64,000 bases of DNA. It comes from Saccopteryx bilineata. Its lineage: Eukaryota; Chordata; Mammalia; Chiroptera; Emballonuridae. A program made the translations under genes and the position numbers. Each line of letters starts with the position of its first letter. Positions within the stretch are counted from its first letter, which is position 1. This document shows positions 55,948-64,000 of this stretch, piece by piece. The stretch is from NCBI RefSeq assembly GCF_036850765.1, contig NC_089492.1, forward strand, positions 202,894,276 through 202,958,275, given 5' to 3'. Below the pieces are notes generated by a model. It was given only the letters and a program-made list of their open reading frames with translations. It was not told the DNA's origin and ran no database searches.

Positions 55948-58900
55948 TCATGTTATTGTAAATGATTCGATGTCATCACTTCTTATGGCTGAATAGTATT
56001 CCATAGTATATATGTACCAAAGCTTTTTAATCCACTCGTCCTCTGATGGACACTTGGGCTGTTTCCAGATGATCGCTATTGTGAACAATGCTGCCACAAA
56101 CATGGGGGTGCATTTCTCCTTTTGGAGCCGTTCTATGGTGTCCTTGGGGTATATTCCTAAAAGTGGGATAGCTGGGTCAAAAGGCAGTTCGATTTTCAGT
56201 TTTTTGAGAAATCTCCATACTGTTTTCCACAGTGGCTGCAACGGTCTGCATTCCCACCAGCAGTGCAGGAGGGTTCCCTTTTCTCCACATCCTCGCCAGC
56301 ACTTATTCTGTGTTGTTTTGTTGGTAAGCGCCATTCTGACTGGTGTGAGGTGATATCTCATTGTGGTTTTAATTTGCATTTCTCTAATCATTAGTGATGT
56401 TGAGCATTTTCTCATATGCCTATTGGCTATCTGTATGTCCTCTTTGGAGAATTGTCTATTCATCTCTTTTGCCCATTTTTGGATTGGGTTGTTTGTCTTC
56501 TTGGTGTTGAGTTTTACAAGTTCTTTATAAATTTTGGTTATTAACCCCTTATCAGACTATTGTCAAATATGTTCTCCCATTGTGTATTTTGTCTTTTTAT
56601 TCTGTTCTTGTTGTCTTAAACTGTGCAAAAGCTTTTTAGTTAGATATAGTCCCATTTGTTTATCCTGTCTTTTATTTCACTTCCCCGTGGAGATAAATCA
56701 ACAAATATATTGCTCCGAGAGATGTCCGAGAGCTTACTGCCTATGTTTTCTTCTAAGATGCTTATGGTTTCACAGCCTACATTTAAGTCTTTTATCCATT
56801 TTGAGATTATTTTTGTGAGTGGAGTAAGCTGGTGATCTAGTTTCATTTTTTTGCAGGTAGCTGTCCAATTTTCCCAACACCATTTGTTAAAGAAGCTGTC
56901 TTTACTCCATTGTATTTTCTTACCTTCTTTGTCAAATATCAGTTGTCCATAGAACTGTGGGTTTATTTCTGGGTTCTCTGTTCTGTTCCATTGATCTTTA
57001 TGCCTGTTCTTATGCCAGTACCAGGCTGTTTTGAGTACAATGGCCTTGTAGTATAACTTGATATCAGGAAGTGTAATACCTCCCACTTTATTGTTCTTTT
57101 TTAAGATTGCTGAGGCTATTCATGTTCTCTTTTGGTTCCATATAAATTTTTGGAATATGTGGTCTATATCTTTGAAGTATGTCATTGGTATTTTAATTGG
57201 TATTGCATTGAATTTATAGATTGCTTTGGGTAATATAGACATTTTAATGATGTTTATTCTTCCTAACCATGAGCACGGTATATGCTTCCACTTGTTTGTA
57301 TCTTCCTTGATTTCTTTTATCAATGCTTTGTAATTTTCTGAGTACAAGTCTTTAGTCTCCTTGGTTAAGTTTATTCCTAGGTACTTTATTTTTTTGGTTG
57401 TAATTGTGAAGGGGATTGGTTCCTTAATTTCTCTTTCTGACTGTTCATTGTTGGTGTATAAAAATGCCTCTGATTTTTGAGTATTGATTTTATATCCTGC
57501 CACTTTGCTGAATTCATTTATCAGGTCCAGTAGCTTTTTGACTGAGACTTTAGGGTTTTCTATATACAATATCATATCATCTGCAAATAATGATAGTTTT
57601 ACTTTTTCTTTTCCAACTTGAATGCCTTTTATTTCTTCTTCTTGTCAGATTGCTGTTGCTAGGACTTCCAGGACCATGTTAAATAGAGTGGTGAAAGGGG
57701 GCACCCCTGTCTTGTTCCTGATCTTAAGGGTATTGCTTTTAATTTTTGCTCATTGAGTGTAATGTTGGCTGTGGGTTTGTCATAGATGGCTTTTATCATG
57801 TTGAGGTATGTTCCCTGTATTCCCACTTTGCTGAGAGTTTTGATCATGAATGGGTGCTGGATTTTATCAAATGCTTTTTCTGCATCTATTGAAATTATCA
57901 TATGGTTTGTCTCCTTCTTTTTGTTTATGTGATGAATCACATTGATTGATTTACGAATACTATACCAGCCTTGCCTCCCCAGAATAAATCCTACTTGATC
58001 ATGGTGTATGATTTTTTCCATATATTGTTGGATCCGGTTTGCTAATATTTTGTTGAGGATTTTAGCATCTATATTCATCAGAGATATTGGCCTATAATTT
58101 TCTTTCTTTGTGTTGTCTTTGCCTGGTTTTGGAATCAGAATTATGCTCGCCTCATAAAAGGAGCTTGGAAGTCTTCCTTCCTCTTGAATTTTTTGAAATA
58201 GTTTGAGAAGGATAGGAGTTAGTTCTTTTTTGAATATTTGGTAGAATTCCATTGTGAAGCCATCGGGCCCCGGACTTTTCTTTGTTGGGAGTTTTTTAAT
58301 AACTATTTTTATCTCATTTGTTGTAATCGGTCTGTTTAGGTTTTCTTATTCTTCCAGATTAATTTTTGGAAGATTGTATGTTTCAAGGAATTTGTCCATT
58401 TCATCTAGGTTGTCTAGTTTTTTGCCATACAGTTCTTCATAGTATTTTCTTACAATATTTTGTATTTCTGTTGTGTCAGTTTTTATTTCTCCTCTCTCAT
58501 TTCTAATTTTATTTATTTGAGTCCTCTCTCTCTTTTTCTTGGTGAGTCTACTTAAAGGTTCATCAATCTTGTTTACCTTTTCAAAGAACCAGCTTCTTGT
58601 TTCATTGATCCTCTGCATTGTTTCTTTAGCCTCTATGTCATTTATTTCTGCTCTGACCTTTATTATTTCCTTCCTTCTACTACATTTGGGCTTTACTTGC
58701 TGTTCTTTTTCTAATTCTTTTAGATGCAGGGTTAAGTTGTTTAGTTGAGCTTTTTCTCGTTTCTGAAAGTATGCCTGTAGTGCTATGAACTTCCCTCTCA
58801 GCACTGCTTTCGCTGTGTCCCATAAATTTTGATTTTTTGTATGCTCATTGTCATTCGTTTCTAGGAATTTTTTTATTTCTTCTTTGATCTCATTCTTAAT

Positions 58901-59680
58901 CCATTCATTATTTAACACCCTGCTACTTAGTTTCCATGTGTTTGAGAAATTTTGAGCTTTTCTGTTGTGATTCATTTCTAGTTTCATGCCGTTGTGATCA
59001 GAAAAAGTGCTTGATATGATTTCAGTCTTCTTAAATTTGTTGAGACCACTTTTGTGCCCTAACATGTGGTCTATCCTAGAGAATGTACCATGAGCACTTG
59101 AAAAGAATGTATATTCTGCTGCTTTAGGGTGAAAGGTTCTGAAGATATCTATTAAATCGAGTTCATCTAGTGTTTCCAAAAATTCTGCTGTGTCTTTGTT
59201 AATTTTCTTTCTTGAGGGTTTATCTAGTGATGTTAGTGGGGTATTGAAACCCCCTACTATTATAGTATTGCTGTTGATCTCGTCCTTTAAATCCATCAAA
59301 GTCTGCTTTATATATTTGGGTGCTCCTATATTAGGTGCATAGATATTTATAATAGTTATATCTTCCTGTTGGATTACTCCCTTTATCATTATGTAGTGGC
59401 CTTCTTTATTTCTTACTATATCCTTTGTTTTAAAGTCCAATTTGCCTGATATAAGTATTTGTACCCCTGCTTTTTTTTCATTTCCGTTTGCATGAAATGT
59501 TTTTTTCCATCCTTTTACCTTCAATCTATGTGTGTCTTTTTTTCTAAGGTGTGTCTCTTGTAGACAACATATGTATGGGTCCTGTTTTCTTATCCACGCA
59601 GCTATCCTATGTCTTTTGATTGGATCATTTAATCCATTTACATTTAAGGTTATTATTGATATGTAGTTGTTTATTGCCAT
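55948..59680 (-). pseudogene. LINE-1 ORF2 (broken), inserted copy
   Basis: The endonuclease frame is open for 444 codons from 59680 (MAINNYISIITLNVNGLN). Catalytic N and E (CCLQETH) and SDHN are present, but the GDFNT motif reads GGFNT at residues 143-147, so a metal-binding aspartate is lost. The reverse transcriptase follows in pieces (58252-57659 and 57575-57120) with FADD near 57575-57590 and a TGA just upstream of it. The C-terminal [18 protein letters not shown] is near 56300. Confidence 0.9.
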
Positions 59681-59749
59681 TGTCTTCTTTAAAGGCGTAT
59701 TTCTTTTTGCTGTATTCTTTTCCCACTTTGAGCTGTTTACAACAGGCCC

Positions 59750-60613
59750 CTTAACATTTCCTGCAGCATTGGTTTGGTTGTAATGAATTCCTTGAGTTGT
59801 TTTTTGTCTGGGAAGCTTTTTATTTCTCCTTCGATTTTAAACAATAGCCTTGCTGGATAAAGTAATCTTGGTTGTAGGTTCTTGTTCTGCATTACTTTGA
59901 ATATTTCTTACCATTCCCTTCTGGCCTCAAGTGTTTCTGTTGAGAAGTCGGATGTCATCCTTATGGGGGCCCCTTTGTAGGTGATAACTTTTTTTTCTCT
60001 TGCAGCTTTTAATATTTTCTCTTTATCACTTAGCTTTGGTATTTTAATTATGATGTTTCTTGGTGTAGGTTTCTTTGATTTTCTCTTTGGTTTTTCCCTG
60101 TCCTTCTTGGACTTGTGAGAGTTTCTTTTGAATTAATTTAGGGAAGTTTTCAGCTATGATATGATTGAACAACATCTCTATTCCTTGTTCCTTTTCTTCT
60201 TCTTCAGGAACCCCTATGATGCGGATGTTATTTCTCTTCATGTTGTCACAGAGCTCTCTAAGAGTTTCTTCTGACTTTTTGAGTCTCTCTGCTTTCATTC
60301 CTTCATTCCAGTTGTCCTCTAATTCGCTGATTCAATCCTCTGCTCTATCTATCCTGTTTTTAATTCCTTCCATTGTGGTCTTTATTTCTGATATTGTATT
60401 TGTCATCTCCGACTGATTCATTTTTATACTTGCTATTTCTTTATTTAGGTGTTCATAGTGACCATCTATTGTTGTTCTAAGATCCCTAAACATCCTTACA
60501 ATCATTATTTTGAACTCTGCATCTGGAAGTTTGATTATTTCCATATCACTCAGTTCATCTCCTGAAGGTGTCACTTGTGGTTTCATTTGGATTGCACTTT
60601 TTTGTCTTCTCAT
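59750..60613 (-). pseudogene. LINE-1 ORF1 (broken), inserted copy
   Basis: Starts MRRQKSAIQMKPQV at 60613. The coiled coil includes KEIASIKMNQSEMTNTISEI, with a stop near 60332. The RRM-like part ERLKKSEETLRELCDNMKR and IRIIGVPEEEEKEQG is at 60290-60180, then a frameshift. Confidence 0.85.
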
Positions 60614-61517
60614 GGTGTTTTTTTTTGTAGAGTTGGTTGAGTCTAGGCTTGGTGTTGTCTGCCTCCAATTTTCAGTTGTGTTATTTCTAGGTTTTCTTGT
60701 TTGGTATTAGCTGTTATCTGTAATCCACTTTTGGATTTGGGCAACTTTAAAGTCTTGATTTGTTTGTTTTCTTAACAGGTGATAGTCTTGTTTACTAATC
60801 TCAGCAGGGGGCTTCTTTGAAACTGTATCCAGGAATGTGATGGGTGTAACCTGAGACTATGAAGGCCTCTTTAGCCAACTAATCTCACTGGGGGCAGTGT
60901 GTTTTCTCATCTTCAGTAAGGGGAGGTGTATCTCAGATCTCCATGAAGACCTGAGTTACTGCCCCTCCTCCCCACTTCTTGTTTTCAGCTGTGTCTTGTT
61001 GCGCTGATTGGAGCTGGATAGATGTCCGGAGATCTCTGATCCTTAAGCACTTCAGCTCTGTTTTGTGAAAGGTTCAGTCCTTCCCCCAGCTATGGCCACC
61101 TTCAGCACAGATGAGTCAGCTTTTTTAGTTTGTTTCCTGCATTCCTTAGCCCCTCACAGTCTGTCCCTCTCCCTGTCCTTTCCACTTGGGAGATAAGCTG
61201 GTCTTTTCAACACACCTCGCTCCGTGGTCGCCAGGTAAGTGGCCGTGAGCAGTAGTTTCTGCTCTTTTCCCTATGTGTGATCCCCTCTGGGCTTTCAGAC
61301 TCACCCCCTTCCTCCGTTCCTGTAAGCAGAGGAGATTCAGGCGCTCCCTACCAGGATTATTGTGGCTTCTTCTTTGTTCCTTGGTTTTTGAGAGCTGTTC
61401 TTGCAGTTCAGAGTTGGTTTTTCATGCTTATTTTTCCTAAATTGATTTGTATTCCAGTTTGGTGGTGAGAGCTGGGCGTCTGTGAGTCTGCCTACTCTGC
61501 TGCCATCTTGGACTCCC

Positions 61518-64000
61518 TCATTATTCATATGTTGCTCTTTCTGATGGAATCAGACAATTTCTGTAGGGCTTTCTCATTTTTTTTTAAATTCATAAGTCTC
61601 TCTCCTCTTCTCTCTGTAGTATCTCTAGTTGCCTGTCTACTATGTCACTAATTTTCTCTGCTATTTGGCCTGTTCTATTGGCTAAGCTTGTTACCTTGTT
61701 TTTCAGTTTATGAATTAAGATTATTCATTCTGATTCATTTTTATAGTTTTAATTTCCTCAGTGATGTATTCTTTTTGTTCATTGAATTGTTTTTTGAGCT
61801 CTCTAAATTGCCTTTCCATGCTCTCTTGTATGTCCTTGAGTATTTTTACGACTTCAATTTTTTATTTTCTGTCATTTAACTCTAAGGTTTCCAAGCATTT
61901 AAAATTTTTTCTATAGATTTTTCTTCATCTATCTGAGCTACACCTCTGTCTTTTGTATCCATGAGGTTTTTTTCCTTAATGGCATTTAAGTGGTATTATT
62001 AATAACACTAATAAGAGATGATTAAAATAAAAAGAAAAGAAAAAATTGAAAGAATACAGTGAAAAACTGAAAATTTTATTGTGCTAAGTAGAACAAAATC
62101 TACATAGAATGGCGAGCCAGAGTTTGGGTGAAATGACAAAGAGATAAAAAAACAAAGTAAAAAACACACAAAATGCCACAAAGAAAAAATTTGAATCCAG
62201 AATAAAATAATTTGTTTGTAAATGATGATCAAGTGAGAGAAAAATAAAAGAGAAAAGGAGAACAAAGAAAAAAAAAGTTAAGGTTTTGGAATGTAACCCT
62301 CATAAAAAAAAAAAAAACAAGAATGGAAAAATGTAACACCTATGAGTAATGAAGTTTAAAATAAAAAAGAAAGAATAAGACAGAAAGAGGATAAAATGAC
62401 CAAAGTGGAAAAACAAGATAAAAAATACAAGAAAAAGATGAAAAATAGTTATAAAAAATGTAATTTTTTTTTAGTTTTGAGAGGTTATCTGCTTGTTTGT
62501 GTGTGTTTTCTTTTTCTTTTCAGCAGTTGGCATTGTACCACAGGTTTTGCCCCTGTGGCACTCTTGAGTAGACATTTGCTATTGGTGTGTTGCTATGATG
62601 ATACCATAAGAAAGGCCTCAGTTTAATTGGCAGGCAGGGCTCATTAAAGTTTGCAGGCTCTGATAATGGGAGAGTCAGTTTTCCCAGTGCCTCTCCCCAT
62701 GTCTCTCCTTCCTGAACCAGCAGCCCGAGGACCCAGTTGTGAAGTTGCCCCAGCCACTGCTGGCAGAGAAAGAGGCTCTAAGAGCTGTCAAGTCTCCCCT
62801 CCAACCCCACTCAAAGCACAGTTCTGGGCAAGGCTTTGCCAGCCAGAGCTGCCAGTGTAAGCAGGCAAGGCAGGGAGCCAATTGCTTTTCAGATGCCTTT
62901 CTAAGGATCTCTGGGCATGTCTAGTATGCCTCAGCACTTCACGGTTCTAATCTTCACAGGCTTTTCTACCTTGTGTACTTTTAGGAAGCCCACAGCCCAG
63001 CCCCCACAACTTCCACAGTGCTCTCTGAGGTTGGCTCTGCAGCAATGTACTTTGTTACCTGTATCAACTGGCAGTAAGTTGCACCAGCCACTGCTTGCAG
63101 AGCAAAAGGATCTAAGAGCTAACAAGTGCCCCTTCCAGCCCCGCTCAAAGCACAGTTCTGGGTAAGGCTTTGTCAACCAGAACCACCATGATAAGCAGGC
63201 AAGGCAAGGAGCCAATTGCTTGTCAGGATCCTTTCTAAAGGTCCTTAGGTATGTCTAGTTTGCCTCAATACTCCATGGTTCTAATCTCCACAGACTTCTC
63301 CCTTGTGCCCTGTTTGGAAGCCCACAGCCCAGCCCCTACAACTTCCACAGTGCTCTCTGAGGTCTCCTTCATGGGAATGTGCTTTGTAACCTGTATCGAC
63401 TGGCAGAGACGCCCCACCTGGACAGGTCCAGGCCTAGGGATCTTGGCCTTTGAGAACTCCCCATACTGTTGGTCAGGAAGCTGGGACCACACAGAAACTC
63501 TGGCTACAGCCCACACCGAAGTCCACTGCTGACAATCTCTGGCCTAGTCCCCTGTCCGTGAACACATGTGTCCACACCAGAGGTGCCAGGTAGAGCCACT
63601 TGCACACCTCCCATGATCACAGACCACAAATGAACAAAGCCCAAAGCCACTCTGGTGCCAGCCTCCACAGGCAACCCACTCAGCCACCTCTGCCAAAGTC
63701 AGCCGCTCGTGCTAGCTTCACATCCGTGATCTCACACTGAGCCGCTGGTGTGCTCTCTCCTCAGCTTGATTGTCTTCCCTAGCCCAGCTTGTTCCTACTC
63801 CTCTAGCCCTCCTTTCCTCTCAGTTCTAAGTGAAAGCAACCCTTCCTCAGATCAGTGAAGAAAATGGAATATTTTGTTCTCCATCTTATTTCCTTCAGAG
63901 TGGGTTATTTATTCAGCCACATTTCACCCAATCATACCTTTGTTTTGTGTATATGTATTTCAGATGCTCCTGAAATTGTTTTTCTGTCTCTCGTTGTTGA
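61518..64000 (-). mobile_element. LINE-1, distal part (ORF1 N-terminus and 5' UTR), runs off the window
   Basis: Continuation of 53375-55593 after the inserted LINE-1. ORF1 starts at 61985 (MPLRKKT), with a broken coiled-coil region below it. 5' UTR 61986-64000 with a duplicated 334-bp unit. By comparison with 7072-12848 its 5' end lies just past the window edge. Confidence 0.87.
62744..63411 (-). repeat. Tandem 334-bp duplication in a LINE-1 5' UTR
   Basis: Two copies, 62744-63077 and 63078-63411. They share GTTGCxCCAGCCACTGCT, CAAAGCACAGTTCTGGG, GAGCCAATTGCTT and ACTTCCACAGTGCTCTCTGA. The related LINE-1 at 7072-12848 has this unit only once (about 11905-12235). Confidence 0.87.

Larger units (their letters stand above)
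55594..61517 (-). mobile_element. Full-length LINE-1 of another subfamily, inserted in a LINE-1
   Basis: 5.9 kb, with poly-T-rich 3' end at the left and 5' end GGGAGTCCAAGATGGCAGCA at the right. Target duplication CATTATTC at 55586-55593 and 61518-61525. The uninterrupted copy at about 10450-10475 reads 'acccattattcttatgttgc', which confirms the empty site. 5' UTR 60614-61517, ORF1 about 59750-60613, ORF2 about 55900-59680. Confidence 0.93.

Noticed and set aside
62651..63532. Frames of 60-95 codons on both strands at the right edge
   Set aside because: They lie in the duplicated LINE-1 5' UTR unit and are not conserved between the two unit copies.

Overview
This is a vertebrate nuclear window, almost certainly from a bat. 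It holds one spliced interferon-type gene in a sea of retrotransposons. The species call rests on about twenty copies of 5'-tRNA-derived SINEs of the VES/Rhin-1 kind known from bats (three body types, many with clean target-site duplications), young hAT fragments, and several lineages of LINE-1. A horseshoe or leaf-nosed bat is my best guess from the long SINE body, from memory only. I see no bacterial genes, no tRNA or rRNA genes and no CRISPR arrays.

The single clear host gene is a guanylate-binding protein on the minus strand. Its ten coding exons run from 30229 down to 16021, with a probable non-coding first exon near 35383-35465. All splice junctions join in frame and give 631 codons plus a stop. 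The GTPase motifs are intact and the C-terminus matches GBP6, without a CaaX box. A compact promoter (TATA-like box near 35490, interferon-stimulated response element at 35556-35566) precedes exon 1. A solo LTR in the same orientation sits about 0.26 kb further upstream (35822-36186). A decayed GBP first coding exon at 40429-40596, same strand, shows that GBP genes were once tandem here.

Layout: 1-6 kb, an old LINE-1 tail with an LTR and a SINE nested inside it, then two more LTR-like blocks. 6-13 kb, ancient L2-like and SINE sequence, then a minus-strand LINE-1 with a complete 5' end but a missing 3' end. 13-16 kb, a hAT element, a LINE-1 tail, a SINE and the GBP6 3' flank. 16-35.5 kb, GBP6, whose introns hold an ERV2-like solo LTR, a Tigger-like element, LINE-1 tails, SINEs, a second hAT element and an L2 fragment. 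35.5-42.4 kb, the GBP6 upstream region with the LTR, six or so SINEs and the GBP pseudoexon. 42.4-50.2 kb, a full-length plus-strand LINE-1 of 7.8 kb with a 10-bp target duplication. 50.2-53.3 kb, mostly unassigned sequence, two SINEs and a second Tigger-like element. 53.4-64 kb, a minus-strand LINE-1 split by a complete 5.9-kb LINE-1 of another subfamily (55594-61517).

None of the LINE-1 copies can be active: all have frameshifts or stops in ORF1 and ORF2. Nothing here is a demonstrably new system. The points most worth checking are the LTR-plus-ISRE arrangement at the GBP6 promoter, the competing splice acceptor at exon 5, and the different tandem-unit layouts of the LINE-1 5' UTRs.
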